This document shows positions 18,166-27,508 of a stretch of 64,000 nt of DNA, piece after piece. How positions within the stretch are numbered: position 1 is the first letter of the stretch; each line of letters begins with the position of its first letter. A program made the position numbers and the translations under genes. The DNA comes from Rhodoferax aquaticus (GTDB taxonomy: Bacteria > Pseudomonadota > Gammaproteobacteria > Burkholderiales > Burkholderiaceae_C). The notes under the pieces are model-generated. The model was not told the origin of the DNA. It did no database searches and saw only the letters and a program-made list of their open reading frames with translations. The stretch is taken from positions 1,426,001 through 1,490,000 of the forward strand of contig NZ_CP036282.1 of assembly GCF_006974105.1 (NCBI RefSeq), in the 5' to 3' direction.

Positions 18166-19245
18166 ATTCAGGCATGGGCCCGGGAATTGGGATTCTCCCA
18201 AATTGGCGTGGCCGGTGTAAACCTTTCTTCTGCAGAGCTAGGGTTGCTTGCGTGGCTGGAGCATGGTTTTCATGGTGATATGGCCTATATGGAACACCAT
18301 GGACTTAAGCGCGCCCGACCCGCAGAGCTTGTGCCGGGTACCGTCAGTGTGCTTACCGCGCGCATGGATTACTTGCCAAGCGCTACCGCCGCGGACTGGG
18401 TTTCCAAAGAGTTAGATGCCCTCACGCGTCCGTCCGAGGGAGTGGTGTCTCTGTACGCCCGTGGCAGGGACTACCACAAGGTGTTGCGTGCCCGCTTGCA
18501 AAAGCTGTGTGATCGCATTGCTGCACATGTGGGCCCCCTTGGTTACCGTGTGTTTACAGACTCAGCACCCGTGCTGGAGGTTGAGCTCGCCAGTCGAAGT
18601 GGCCAAGGGTGGCGTGGTAAACACACTTTGCTTTTAAATCGCAACGCGGGTTCCATGTTTTTCTTGGGAGAAATCTACGTGGATATAGCGCTACCTGAAA
18701 GCGATGCGGTAACGCAGCATTGCGGTAGTTGCACCGCCTGTATTGATATTTGCCCAACTCAGGCTATTGTGGGGCCAGGGCGTCTCGACGCGCGGCGCTG
18801 TATTTCTTACCTAACCATTGAGCATGCGGGGCCAATTCCGCACGATATGCGTGCCCTGATGGGAAACCATATCTATGGATGCGACGACTGCCAATTGGTC
18901 TGCCCTTGGAATAAATATGCCCAGCGCAGTACCTTGCCTGACTTTGACGCGCGCGACGGGTTATCGGGTCAAAGCTTGGCGACCCTCTTGGACTGGACTG
19001 AAGCAACGTTTCTTAAGCACACGGAAGGAAGCCCTATCCGCAGGATAGGACACGAACGATGGCTACGCAATGTGGCTGTAGCTATGGGCAACGCGTTCTC
19101 AACACAGCCTGAAACCGTGCACGTGGGGGCCATGGAGGAAGCGCTGAGACGCAGGTTGCACCACTCGAGTGCGTTGGTCCAGGAGCATGTGCAATGGGCT
19201 TTGGCTCAGCGGGATGCCTGTGTCCCGACTACTGCTGGCACTTAA
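18118..19245 (+). CDS. queG: Epoxyqueuosine reductase
   Basis: Cobalamin- and Fe-S-dependent enzyme that makes the last step of queuosine in tRNA. Two ferredoxin-type clusters are evident: CGSCTACIDICPTQAI and the later CDDCQLVCPWNKYA. The N-terminal part has the family stretch FHGDMAYMEHH and YARGRDYHKVLR. GTG 18118 is taken as start (375 aa); it has a GGGAG sequence but with very short spacing, so another GTG at 18088 remains possible. It is divergent from tsaE, an arrangement I recall in other Burkholderiales. Confidence 0.93.
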   Translation: MTIKSTQFDGNQLVSHIQAWARELGFSQIGVAGVNLSSAELGLLAWLEHGFHGDMAYMEHHGLKRARPAELVPGTVSVLTARMDYLPSATAADWVSKELDALTRPSEGVVSLYARGRDYHKVLRARLQKLCDRIAAHVGPLGYRVFTDSAPVLEVELASRSGQGWRGKHTLLLNRNAGSMFFLGEIYVDIALPESDAVTQHCGSCTACIDICPTQAIVGPGRLDARRCISYLTIEHAGPIPHDMRALMGNHIYGCDDCQLVCPWNKYAQRSTLPDFDARDGLSGQSLATLLDWTEATFLKHTEGSPIRRIGHERWLRNVAVAMGNAFSTQPETVHVGAMEEALRRRLHHSSALVQEHVQWALAQRDACVPTTAGT

Positions 19246-19457
19246 CGAAAGAAAAAGCCCTTGTAAGACTCACGCTTAACGCTAAAAAATTTGCCCAAAA
19301 AAAGCATGTAGCGCCTGCTGCAGTTAGAGCAGCGGAACTTTTTGCTACTGGCTAGTAGCTTCATCCAAGGGGATCTGGCGGTGCGCCGCAAAGCCATGCC
19401 ACAGTGTGGGCATGGCAGTTGCACATCGTTGGTTTGAAATTCCGAATCGTTATCCAT
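19242..19457 (-). CDS. Small zinc-ribbon protein
   Basis: A 71-aa basic protein with two cysteine pairs, CPHCG near residue 17 and CSNCSRRY near residue 44, spaced as in a zinc ribbon. ATG 19457 is preceded by GGGAGAG at a good distance; the longer frame from 19481 has no such signal. The C-terminus is rich in Lys, Arg and Phe. It overlaps the queG stop by four bases in convergent orientation. No function is known; nucleic-acid binding is possible but unproven. Confidence 0.7.
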   Translation of the reverse strand: MDNDSEFQTNDVQLPCPHCGMALRRTARSPWMKLLASSKKFRCSNCSRRYMLFLGKFFSVKRESYKGFFFR

Positions 19458-19788
19458 TTTCTCTCCCTGTCTATGATTCACTTAAGTGATATTTTTTGTA
19501 GACGTCGTAAGCGGTGTAGTGCCATCACTTCGCCTAACCCACCAAGTATAGCGAAGGCTACAGCAACAATTGTGCCAATTTGAGGGCGTTTAGATTTCAA
19601 TGATCGCCAACGGCTCAAGCCAGTTGTCCTCGAAGAGCTTATCCAATAAGCGTTGTAAACCAAGAATTTGAAAGAGCATGGTTACCTCATGGAGTTTGGT
19701 TAAACACCGAGCCAATGTAGATAGCCAATGTGACGAAATCGTGGCAGTTGGTCTCAGATAACGATTGGTGTGGGTCAATTGCTACGGT
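19458..19788. other. 331-base stretch without a confident gene
   Basis: Two short overlapping minus-strand frames are open here: 19478-19663 (61 codons), whose end includes a hydrophobic stretch TIVAVAFAILGGLG, and 19590-19778 (62 codons), ending LEPLAIIEI. Neither has a convincing ribosome-binding site. They could be remnants of one small membrane protein split by a frameshift, or the leader of the zinc-ribbon gene. No hairpin terminator or known RNA was seen. Confidence 0.3.
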
Positions 19789-20832
19789 ATGCTCGTCCGC
19801 CATTACCAAGGGGCTGCATTGCTACGCGATAAGTTAACTGAACTGGTGGAGTTAGAGCGCATCTTGCAGCTCGCGGGCGACCGGGCGGAGGTGCGGGTAG
19901 TTCAAGAAGTGGAGTGCTGGGGCAATCGCTTACCCGTCTACGCCATCACACTGGGCAACCCCAGCCCGGATGTCCCTGCAATCGGTTTTTTTGGAGGCGT
20001 GCACGGCTTGGAGCGTATTGGTGCAGAGGTCGTGCTGGCATTTCTGAATAGCCTGCTCATCCGCTTGGGATGGGACCATACTTTGCATCATCAGCTCGAG
20101 TCCTTGCGCTTAGTGTTTATGCCTTTGGTGAATCCAGGCGGGTTGCTGCAAGGCACCCGTGCAAATCCAAATGGGGTTGATTTGATGCGCAATGCGCCTG
20201 TCGATGCGGTGGAGCGTGTGCCGTCGTGGGTAGGGGGGCAGCGTGTCAGCCCCAGACTGCCTTGGTACCGAGGGCGCTTGGGTGAGCCTATGGAGGCCGA
20301 GAGTCAAGCCTTGTGCTCGGTGGTTGATCAGGAGCTGTTGTCTCGCAAATTTAGTATTTCAGTCGATTGTCATTCAGGCTTTGGGTTGAGCGATCGCTTG
20401 TGGTTCCCGTTCGCGCACACCCGCCAGCCTTTCCATCACTTGGCTGAGATGCATGCGCTCAACGAAATCTTTCAAACCACGCATAGTCATAACCAATACA
20501 TCTTTGAGCCCCAAAGTCTCCAGTACCTGACCCATGGAGATTTATGGGACTACTTGTATTTGCGATCAAGACAGAACCCTGATCGCATTTTCTTGCCCTT
20601 GACTCTGGAAATGGGTTCGTGGCTTTGGATTAAAAAGAACCCGAGGCAATTGTTCAGCCGTCACGGGTTTTTCAATCCGCTGATTGAGCATCGCCAGCAG
20701 CGCGTGTTGCGCCGCCACATGGGGCTTCTTGACTTTATGGCTCGGGCTGCGTGCAGCGCACCATCCTGGCTACCCATAGATGAGCCCCAGCGTAGGCAGC
20801 AGCATGTGCAAGCGCTCCAGCAGTGGTACTGA
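19789..20832 (+). CDS. M14-family zinc peptidase/deacylase
   Basis: Cytoplasmic metallo-hydrolase related to zinc carboxypeptidases and succinylglutamate desuccinylase/aspartoacylase. The zinc site is visible: GGVHGLERIGAE (HxxE, near residue 65), the distal histidine in SVDCHSGFG, and a possible catalytic glutamate in LTLEMGSW. NPGG and NPNGVDLMRN are typical substrate-pocket elements. ATG 19789 gives 347 aa; TTG 19765 would add eight residues. No signal peptide is seen. It stands alone, convergent with the AEC carrier gene eight bases away. Substrate unknown; muropeptide trimming or amide hydrolysis are both possible. Confidence 0.78.
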   Translation: MLVRHYQGAALLRDKLTELVELERILQLAGDRAEVRVVQEVECWGNRLPVYAITLGNPSPDVPAIGFFGGVHGLERIGAEVVLAFLNSLLIRLGWDHTLHHQLESLRLVFMPLVNPGGLLQGTRANPNGVDLMRNAPVDAVERVPSWVGGQRVSPRLPWYRGRLGEPMEAESQALCSVVDQELLSRKFSISVDCHSGFGLSDRLWFPFAHTRQPFHHLAEMHALNEIFQTTHSHNQYIFEPQSLQYLTHGDLWDYLYLRSRQNPDRIFLPLTLEMGSWLWIKKNPRQLFSRHGFFNPLIEHRQQRVLRRHMGLLDFMARAACSAPSWLPIDEPQRRQQHVQALQQWY

Positions 20833-20840
20833 GGGAAAAC

Positions 20841-21758
20841 CTATTGCGCAAGAGGCCTAAGTAACCCTAGAGCAAACGGGAGGCTCACTACACCCAAAAG
20901 CGTGGACAGTGTGACTAAGCCCGCGACGTAAGCACCGTCATAGCCCATGCGGGCAGCGAGCACATAGCAACTCGACGCTGTGGGTAGGGCCGAAAACGCT
21001 AATAGCACGGTGGTTTGGGTGGTGTCAAGCGCAAATAGGTATGCCATTCCGAGCGCAACCAGGGGTAGCAAAAAATGCCGGATGGAAAGCACCGCGATTG
21101 CCAATGCTTTGCCTTTTGCTAGTGCCCCTAGTTGCATGCCAGCACCCGCAGCCATCAGGCCCAAGGCGAGGGACGCTGCGCCCAAGCGTGATACCGTCGG
21201 TTCAAGCCATGTCGGAAGCACGAAGCCCATTAGATTGGCGGCAAGTCCCGACGCAGTGGCAATGATGAGAGGGTTTCGCACAAGTTCGCGCAGAAACCCT
21301 GCGTTGCCTTGTTTTGCCATGGGCCAAACCGCAGCCACGTTGAACAGAGGTACGCAAACGCCAATCAACACAGCAATTAGAGAAAGGCCTTGGGGGCCTG
21401 CGACTCGATCAGCAATGGCGAGGCCAATAAAAGAGTTAAAGCGAAACGCCACCTGGGCGCTGGACGCGTGGTCTCGCCGATCGATATGCGTGGCGAGTCC
21501 GGGCAGGTGGGGCAACACATACGCCAATGCGATGCCAGACAAGCCCATAGCCCAGCCTGCGCCTATGAGGCTTGAAGCTGCGTCGAAGTCCAAGGGGCTT
21601 TTTACGATGGAGTGAAACAACAACACCGGAAACAAGAGGTAATACACCAGTACCTCCACCTGTCCCCAAACCGCGCGGTTGAGTGCGGTAAACCGACAAA
21701 TCAGGTAGCCACACAAGATGAGGGAGAAGTCTGGGAAAAGAAGCTGGGCGTAGTTCAC
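20841..21758 (-). CDS. AEC-family transporter (auxin efflux carrier type)
   Basis: Integral membrane protein of 305 aa with about ten hydrophobic segments split by a hydrophilic middle, the layout of AEC/MdcF-like secondary transporters that move small organic anions. Typical stretches are ALNRAVWGQVEVLVYYLLFP near the N-terminus and ALPTASSCYVLAARMGYDGA in the second half. Start at ATG 21758. Divergent from the Bug-protein gene, with 136 bases between. The substrate (malonate, malate or other carboxylate) cannot be told. Confidence 0.87.
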   Translation of the reverse strand: MNYAQLLFPDFSLILCGYLICRFTALNRAVWGQVEVLVYYLLFPVLLFHSIVKSPLDFDAASSLIGAGWAMGLSGIALAYVLPHLPGLATHIDRRDHASSAQVAFRFNSFIGLAIADRVAGPQGLSLIAVLIGVCVPLFNVAAVWPMAKQGNAGFLRELVRNPLIIATASGLAANLMGFVLPTWLEPTVSRLGAASLALGLMAAGAGMQLGALAKGKALAIAVLSIRHFLLPLVALGMAYLFALDTTQTTVLLAFSALPTASSCYVLAARMGYDGAYVAGLVTLSTLLGVVSLPFALGLLRPLAQ

Positions 21759-21860
21759 ACGAGGAGAATAGCAGCTTGGCTACCCTGGGAGGGGTATCTA
21801 CCTAGCTGCCAGGCTGCATGAGTCCCGTTTATTTGGCAGATAGTACTGAAAATAGTGTCA

Positions 21861-21874
21861 TGGGCAAGCGCCCA
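21861..21874. other. Short hairpin in the leader of the Bug-protein gene
   Basis: TGGGC-AAGC-GCCCA forms a five-pair stem with a four-base loop, about 20 bases before the start codon and just before the ribosome-binding site TAGGAG. It could affect translation; it is short and may be chance. Confidence 0.25.
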
Positions 21875-21894
21875 ATTTATAGGAGACTCTTCAT

Positions 21895-22857
21895 ATGTTT
21901 AGACGTACCTTGCTGGCCCTTAGCATGGCTGGCATTTCTGGAATGGCCTTTGGACAAGCCTATCCCAATAAGCCCATTAAGTTGCAAGTGCCCTTCGCCC
22001 CCGGTGGCACCACCGACATCATCGCGCGGGTGATCGCCGAGCCATTGGCCAAAGCCTTGGGGCAAAGCGTTGTGGTTGAAAACAAGGCGGGTGGTGGTGG
22101 CGTCGTGGGCGCGAACGAAACTGCCAAGTCTGCCGCTGATGGCTACTCCTTGGGTATGGCGACGGTGTCTACCGTGGCTTCCAACCCCGCGATCAATCCT
22201 AAAAATCCGTACAACCCGCTGACGGATTTCACACCCATTGTCAATATCGCTGCTACCCCTAACGTGATTGCAGTACATCCCAGCTTTCCCGCAAAAGACT
22301 ACAAAGGGTTCTTGGCAGAGGTGAAAAGCCGGCCTGGTTTGTACTCATTTTCGTCGTCTGGAACGGGCGGAATCGGCCACTTGCAGATGGAGTTGTTCAA
22401 GAGTTTGACCGGCAGTTTCATTACCCACATTCCCTACCGAGGTGCAGGCCCCGCGCTGAACGACACGGTAGCGGGCCAGGTCTTGATGACGTTTGACAAT
22501 ATGCCGTCTGCATTGCCGTTCATTCAATCTAACCGATTGGTGCCTATCGTAGTCGCTGCGCCGCAGCGTCTTGCGCAGTTACCCAATGTGCCCACCTTCA
22601 AGGAGGTCGGTCTAGAGCCCGTCAACAGGATGGCGTTCTATGGCATTTATGGACCTAAGGGCTTGCCGAAAGAGGTCGTTGACAAGGTGAATGCCGCAGT
22701 GCGTAAGGCGTTGGAAGACCCTGCCGTGAGAAAGCGGATTGAAGATACAGGTTCCTTGGTGATTGGCAACACCCCCGAGCAGTTTGCGGCGCAAATCAAG
22801 TCTGAATACGAGGTTTACAAAAAGGTCGTGGATTCAGCAAAACTGCGTTTGGAATGA
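21895..22857 (+). CDS. Tripartite tricarboxylate transporter substrate-binding protein (Bug family)
   Basis: Periplasmic binding protein of 320 aa. A Sec signal peptide [20 protein letters not shown] is cleaved before [10 protein letters not shown]. Typical Bug signatures are [20 protein letters not shown], the flavour [15 protein letters not shown], and the [19 protein letters not shown] loop. A ribosome-binding site TAGGAGAC precedes ATG 21895. No TctA or TctB membrane partner is nearby, which is common for the numerous orphan Bug proteins in Comamonadaceae. Its stop overlaps the xerD start by four bases (ATGA). Ligand unknown, probably a carboxylate. Confidence 0.93.
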   Translation: MFRRTLLALSMAGISGMAFGQAYPNKPIKLQVPFAPGGTTDIIARVIAEPLAKALGQSVVVENKAGGGGVVGANETAKSAADGYSLGMATVSTVASNPAINPKNPYNPLTDFTPIVNIAATPNVIAVHPSFPAKDYKGFLAEVKSRPGLYSFSSSGTGGIGHLQMELFKSLTGSFITHIPYRGAGPALNDTVAGQVLMTFDNMPSALPFIQSNRLVPIVVAAPQRLAQLPNVPTFKEVGLEPVNRMAFYGIYGPKGLPKEVVDKVNAAVRKALEDPAVRKRIEDTGSLVIGNTPEQFAAQIKSEYEVYKKVVDSAKLRLE

Positions 22858-23762
22858 GCCCACAGGAGTTGGAAAACCAGGCGTGCATTGATGGTTTTAT
22901 CGATGCACTCTGGTTGGAGGCTGGTTTGTCCAAAAACACGCTAGAGGCATACCGCAGAGACTTGACCCAGTTCGTGCGTTGGAATTCGGCTTGCGGGCTC
23001 AATGCGGTGAGCGAGCAGCATTTGCAGGCGTACTTTGCGCACAATCATGCACAGAGCAAGGCCACTACAGCCAATCGGCGCCTCACCGTGTTTAAACGCT
23101 ACTTTCGGTGGGCTTTGCGCGAAGGTAAAGTGCTAGTGGATCCCACCTTGAAGCTGCAGGCTGCGCGCCAGGCACTGAGGGTGCCAAAAACCCTGACAGA
23201 GGCGCAAGTGCTTGCCTTGCTCCACGCGCCAGACACAACAATGGCTCTAGGGGTGCGCGATAGAACCATGTTGGAGCTCATGTACGCCAGCGGCTTGCGG
23301 GTGAGCGAGTTGGTAACGCTTAAAACCTTGAACTTGGGCCTCAACGACAACGTGTTGCGCGTTACGGGAAAAGGCACCAAGGAGCGCTTGGTCCCCTTTG
23401 GAGAGGTAGCAAGTCAATGGTTGCGCAAGTATCTGGCGGGCGCTCGCGCAGAGTTGCTTGCCGGAAAGCAAACCACGGACTTGTTTGTCAGCAGTAAAGG
23501 TCGTGACCCGGGATCTGCGATGACGCGTGTGATGTTTTGGATGCTAGTCAAGAAGTACGCGCTGCACGCGGGGATTTTGGTGCCACTGTCCCCACATACA
23601 CTGCGCCATGCGTTTGCGACGCATTTGCTCAACCATGGGGCGGACTTGCGTGCCGTTCAAATGCTGTTAGGGCACGCAGATATTTCGACGACGACGATCT
23701 ATACCCACGTGGCACGTGAACGACTGTCTCACATTCATGCGCAACACCACCCACGCGGCTAG
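22854..23762 (+). CDS. xerD: Tyrosine recombinase XerD
   Basis: Site-specific recombinase resolving chromosome dimers at dif with XerC and FtsK. The 302-aa protein has the N-terminal SAM-like core-binding domain ([15 protein letters not shown]) and a complete catalytic set: arginine in [10 protein letters not shown], lysine in [31 protein letters not shown] and the tyrosine in [10 protein letters not shown]. The start ATG 22854 overlaps the previous stop. It is translationally linked to an unrelated Bug-protein gene. Assignment as XerD rather than XerC rests on length and the C-terminal sequence, so is good but not absolute. Confidence 0.9.
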   Translation: MSPQELENQACIDGFIDALWLEAGLSKNTLEAYRRDLTQFVRWNSACGLNAVSEQHLQAYFAHNHAQSKATTANRRLTVFKRYFRWALREGKVLVDPTLKLQAARQALRVPKTLTEAQVLALLHAPDTTMALGVRDRTMLELMYASGLRVSELVTLKTLNLGLNDNVLRVTGKGTKERLVPFGEVASQWLRKYLAGARAELLAGKQTTDLFVSSKGRDPGSAMTRVMFWMLVKKYALHAGILVPLSPHTLRHAFATHLLNHGADLRAVQMLLGHADISTTTIYTHVARERLSHIHAQHHPRG

Positions 23763-23801
23763 CGCCTACTCTGAAAACTGGCGCTTGGTTCGCCGGATGC
23801 C

Positions 23802-25055
23802 CTAGGTCAGTGCCTCCGCCCAAGCCAAAGCGTCTAGATGTGCGCCGTTGATTTGCTTGCTGCTTAGATTCAAAGTAGCGGCAGCTTCCGCAAAAGTTGC
23901 GTCATCCCCTGTTTCGCAGGCGACGGCCAATCGCAGGTAGGCGGCGAGGGGGCCCGTGTTCTCAAGCAGGGCTGCACTGACGTTGTCTGGTAGGTTGAGT
24001 GCGCTCAATGCAGCTTGCATGGGCACACCCAGCATGGTGTCTAGTAGGGAAAAAACCCCTACTACGAATGCGTGGTCGGAGTCTTCTGCCGCCAGAGTTT
24101 CTGCCGCCAGTAGTTCCATGAGTCGGCCTCGAACGACGGCGGTTGTGCCTACCGCAGGCAGCGCATCCCCTGGTTGTGAGGTTGTCATGAGCAAGGCGGC
24201 CCACTTGAACAAACGGTTCAGCCCTAGCAGCATTACGGCATGCTTGAATGACGTGACTTCCGTGCGCATGCCAAAACTGGCCGAGTTGATGAACTTCAGA
24301 AGGTTGAACGACAGAGATGGGTTGCGCTTGAATACCTCTTCAATTTCATGCGTACTGGCTTGCTGGCGAACCAGATTGATCAAATGCAATATGGCAGCTT
24401 GCGCTGGGCGAATCTTTTGACCCTGAATGAGTACCGGTTTGGAAAACCAGTAGCCTTGAAACAGTCGGATGCCCAGTGCACACGCTGCCTCATATTGCTC
24501 TGCAGTTTCTACCTTCTCCGCAATGAGTTGCGCGGACGAGCGTGCCTGGGCTAGGTTGACATAGCTTGCTAAGGTGCTTGGCTTTACCACCGCGAGGTCG
24601 ATCTTGATAAATGAGGCCAAGGGCAACCATGTCTCGTACGAGCGAGTTAGCGCGGAATAGTCAAATGCGAGACGAAAGCCTCGTTTGGTGATTTCTTGCA
24701 ATCGCACCAAGCGGGTTTGAATTTGCTCCAGCTCAGTCACTCCCAGTGGGGGAATTTCTAGCACCACGTTATCTGGAGTTACCAAGTCTAGGTGGCCGCC
24801 AGCAAGGGTGTCATGGGTGCAGTTGATGAAGATCGTTTTTTTGCCACTTAAAAATTCGCTATCAGCGGCTGACAATGCGTTGAAGAGCAGTTGCGCATCT
24901 GACGCAGCGGTATGCCTGTGTGGTGCAACAGAGCGGTCAAACAGTTCATACCCAAATACGGCCCGATGTTGATCCAACACAGCTTGGCGCGCGATCATGA
25001 GTGGCGCTGTTTGGGTGACCGCGGTGTTTGCGTTATCCGGAGGGTGTGTATTCAT
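23802..25055 (-). CDS. EAL-like/HDOD signalling protein
   Basis: A 417-aa cytoplasmic protein of the YuxH type: an EAL-like domain (about residues 20-210) followed by an HDOD domain (about 215-400). The normal EAL catalytic signature is replaced by FGYELFDRS, and other metal-binding residues of active phosphodiesterases are not seen, so it probably does not cleave cyclic-di-GMP. The HDOD part includes SLSFNLLKFINSASFGMR and FKHAVMLLGLNRLFKWA. Such proteins act as regulators in motility or stress signalling. It is convergent with xerD. Confidence 0.88.
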   Translation of the reverse strand: MNTHPPDNANTAVTQTAPLMIARQAVLDQHRAVFGYELFDRSVAPHRHTAASDAQLLFNALSAADSEFLSGKKTIFINCTHDTLAGGHLDLVTPDNVVLEIPPLGVTELEQIQTRLVRLQEITKRGFRLAFDYSALTRSYETWLPLASFIKIDLAVVKPSTLASYVNLAQARSSAQLIAEKVETAEQYEAACALGIRLFQGYWFSKPVLIQGQKIRPAQAAILHLINLVRQQASTHEIEEVFKRNPSLSFNLLKFINSASFGMRTEVTSFKHAVMLLGLNRLFKWAALLMTTSQPGDALPAVGTTAVVRGRLMELLAAETLAAEDSDHAFVVGVFSLLDTMLGVPMQAALSALNLPDNVSAALLENTGPLAAYLRLAVACETGDDATFAEAAATLNLSSKQINGAHLDALAWAEALT

Positions 25056-25119
25056 TGCGCTTACGGGTTACCAATTGTCAAGTCTAGAGTTCAGGGCAGC
25101 TTTGCATGGGCCCATTGAA

Positions 25120-25911
25120 CTATGCGGTTAACGCTTGCAGCTCGGCGGCAGTGAACCCCGCTTGTTGGCGTGCCTCCAGATTGTGCGGTGGTTTGGGGCG
25201 CGGCGCTCTGTGGGCAATGACGGCTTGCCTGTGAAACTCTAAAGGGTCGTGTCCGTCGCGTTGGCATAGCCATGCATACCAGCGGTTTCCGATGGCAACA
25301 TGCCCCACCTCTTCTTTCAGAATAAGGTCCAAAATCGCGACAGCTTCAAGTGCGGAAGGTGTGCCAACTTTTCGTAACTTGTTTTGGACTAAAGGAGTGG
25401 CATCAAGTCCCCGCGCCTCTAAGGTGCGTGGCACTAACGCCATGCGCGCAATGATGTCATCTTGCGTGGACCGGCAAATGGTCCACAGCCCGTCATGGGC
25501 ATCAAAATCGCCATAGTCGTAACCCAGCGTTTGCAAATGCGCGCGAAGCAGCAAGAAGTGCTTGGCCTCTTCTTGGGCCACTCCAGCCCAATCCACATAG
25601 AAGGCATCTGGCATACCTGTAAACCGCCAAACTGCATCTAAAGCTAAGTTGATTGCATTGAATTCGATGTGGGCAATCGAGTGAATGAGAGAGGCGTGAC
25701 CCAGTGGTGTAAATGGCGAGCGTTTGGGTACGTCTTGCGGAGGCACGATGCGAGGTGTATCCGGCAATCCCGGCAAATCTAAGCGAGGAAACTGTGTGAG
25801 GCTTTCAATCGCAAGCGTTGCTCGCGAGTCCCACATCGCCTGAGTGGCAAGTGCTTTCTCTATGGGGTCCTGCATGCCAAAAGCATGGTAGGCGCTGTGT
25901 CTCAGTTGCAT
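25120..25911 (-). CDS. DUF455-family ferritin-like protein
   Basis: A 263-aa protein with a di-iron ferritin-like helical bundle: the helices SIAHIEFNAINLALDA, WAGVAQEEAKHFLLLRAHL and LILKEEVGHVAIGNRWY contain the E..H and EE.H residues expected for a metal pair. Members are widespread in proteobacteria; no activity is established that I can name, though relation to tRNA hydroxylase MiaE has been suggested by fold. Lies between the EAL/HDOD gene (64 bases) and, divergently, the gamma carbonic anhydrase (38 bases). Confidence 0.82.
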   Translation of the reverse strand: MQLRHSAYHAFGMQDPIEKALATQAMWDSRATLAIESLTQFPRLDLPGLPDTPRIVPPQDVPKRSPFTPLGHASLIHSIAHIEFNAINLALDAVWRFTGMPDAFYVDWAGVAQEEAKHFLLLRAHLQTLGYDYGDFDAHDGLWTICRSTQDDIIARMALVPRTLEARGLDATPLVQNKLRKVGTPSALEAVAILDLILKEEVGHVAIGNRWYAWLCQRDGHDPLEFHRQAVIAHRAPRPKPPHNLEARQQAGFTAAELQALTA

Positions 25912-25949
25912 ACGTACAATTCTAGGCTTTTTGACCCAAGGAGATCGTG

Positions 25950-26474
25950 ATGGCTATCTACGAGTTGGATGGGGTTGCCCCCTACGTCGCCCCATCGGCT
26001 TGGGTCGCTGACAGCGCACAAGTCATGGGCAAAGTCACACTTGCAGACGATGTGAGCATTTGGTTTGGGGCCATCGTCCGTGGGGACACCGATGTCATCA
26101 CAGTGGGGCAGGGAAGCAATATTCAAGATGGCAGCGTTTTGCACGCTGACTTTGGCAAGCCACTGCAAATCGGTGCCCACGTTACCGTAGGCCACAAAGT
26201 CATGTTGCATGGCTGCACTGTAGGTGACGGTTCGTTGATTGGTATTGGTGCAGTGGTCCTCAACGGAGCAGTCATTGGAAAAGGCTGTATCGTCGGAGCT
26301 GGTGCGCTCGTGACCGAAGGCAAGGAATTTCCCGACGGCAGCATGATCATTGGCAGCCCCGCTAAGGCGGTTCGTGCACTGAGCGCGGAGCAACAGGCAG
26401 CTTTGCAAATGAGTGCTGCGCATTATGTTGAAAACGCGCGACGCTTTAAGAATGGGCTGAAGAAGACTGGATAA
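25950..26474 (+). CDS. Gamma-class carbonic anhydrase-like protein
   Basis: Left-handed beta-helix protein of 174 aa made of hexapeptide repeats (for example VTVGHKVMLHGCTVGDGSLI). The three zinc histidines are recognisable in SVLHADFG, VTVGHKVMLHGC, and the adjacent strand. The start ATG 25950 follows AAGGAG by six bases; an adjacent GTG 25947 is too close. Family members are often annotated YrdA and are carbonic anhydrase-like, although activity is not always shown. It is followed 44 bases later by hslO. Confidence 0.88.
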   Translation: MAIYELDGVAPYVAPSAWVADSAQVMGKVTLADDVSIWFGAIVRGDTDVITVGQGSNIQDGSVLHADFGKPLQIGAHVTVGHKVMLHGCTVGDGSLIGIGAVVLNGAVIGKGCIVGAGALVTEGKEFPDGSMIIGSPAKAVRALSAEQQAALQMSAAHYVENARRFKNGLKKTG

Positions 26475-26518
26475 GCCAGAGAGCGCCCCCATGTACAGCG
26501 GCCTGAATGGAGATATAG

Positions 26519-27508
26519 ATGTCTGAATTGCACAAGTTTATTTTTGATGGCCTTCCGGTGCGAGGCATATTGGTTCGATTAACGGACACTTGGACTGAGA
26601 TACTTGCGCGGCGAGCGAGTAGCACTACCACCGGGGCGTATGCCCAGCCGGTGCGCGAGATGCTGGGGGAAATGGTGGCGGCGGCTTCACTGATGCAGTC
26701 CAACATCAAATTTGATGGGGCGTTGGTCTTACAGATTTTTGGTGATGGGCCAGTGAAGTTGGCTGTTGTAGAGGTGCAGGCTGATGCCTCATTGCGTGCA
26801 ACAGCTACGGTTGCGCATAAGGTGGAACAGGGCGCTAGTCTTTCACAGATGGTGAATGTTTCGAATGAAGGGCGCTGTGCGATTACTTTAGACCCGCGCA
26901 TGAAATTCCCTGGGCAGCAACCCTATCAAGGCGTCGTCCCCTTGTTTGACGACCATGGAAAGCCTATTGAAAACCTCAGTGCGGTGCTGGAGCATTACAT
27001 GCTGCAAAGCGAGCAACTCGACACCACTTTGGTGCTGGCTGCGGACGAGAAGATAGCCGCTGGGCTTTTGATTCAACGCCTACCTATGCAAGGGAGTGCC
27101 AACTTAGCCGGCAGCATGGTCGCCAAAGAAAACGAAGACCAAATAGGCCGTAATGAGGATTACAACCGTATAGCCATTTTGGCGAGCAGCCTAAAAAAAG
27201 AGGAGTTGTTAAGCTTAGATGCAGACACCATACTGCGCCGCTTGTTCTGGGAGGAGCAAATCACCCGCTTCGAACCTGCCGCCGGTGACAATGCGCCGCG
27301 CTTTGCATGCAATTGCAGCCGAGAGCGCGTGGCGCGAATGATCGTGGGATTGGGGCGCGAAGAGGCTGAGGACATTCTCAGCGAGCGCGAAACCATTGAA
27401 GTGGGCTGCGAGTTTTGTGGAGTTCAATACCGATTCGATGCGGTGGACGCGGCTCAACTATTCACCGACCCCGCCCAAGCAGTTTCAGGGGACTCCAAAG
27501 CCCACTGA
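26519..27508 (+). CDS. hslO: Redox-regulated chaperone Hsp33
   Basis: Holdase chaperone activated by oxidative unfolding. The C-terminal zinc-binding redox switch is complete: CNC (FACNCSRERV, about residue 261) and CEFC (VGCEFCGVQYRF, about residue 299). Length 329 aa, at the long end for the family because of loops in the middle. A GGAG sequence lies eight bases before ATG 26519. The 3' end overlaps the convergent ATPase gene by 24 bases. Confidence 0.93.
   Translation: MSELHKFIFDGLPVRGILVRLTDTWTEILARRASSTTTGAYAQPVREMLGEMVAAASLMQSNIKFDGALVLQIFGDGPVKLAVVEVQADASLRATATVAHKVEQGASLSQMVNVSNEGRCAITLDPRMKFPGQQPYQGVVPLFDDHGKPIENLSAVLEHYMLQSEQLDTTLVLAADEKIAAGLLIQRLPMQGSANLAGSMVAKENEDQIGRNEDYNRIAILASSLKKEELLSLDADTILRRLFWEEQITRFEPAAGDNAPRFACNCSRERVARMIVGLGREEAEDILSERETIEVGCEFCGVQYRFDAVDAAQLFTDPAQAVSGDSKAH

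Noticed and set aside
19478..19778. Two short overlapping frames upstream of the zinc-ribbon gene
   Set aside because: No ribosome-binding site and no recognised motif; kept only as a note on the gap.
23802..25055. Active cyclic-di-GMP phosphodiesterase
   Set aside because: The EAL signature is replaced by ELFDRS and further catalytic residues are not seen; treated as a signalling pseudo-enzyme.
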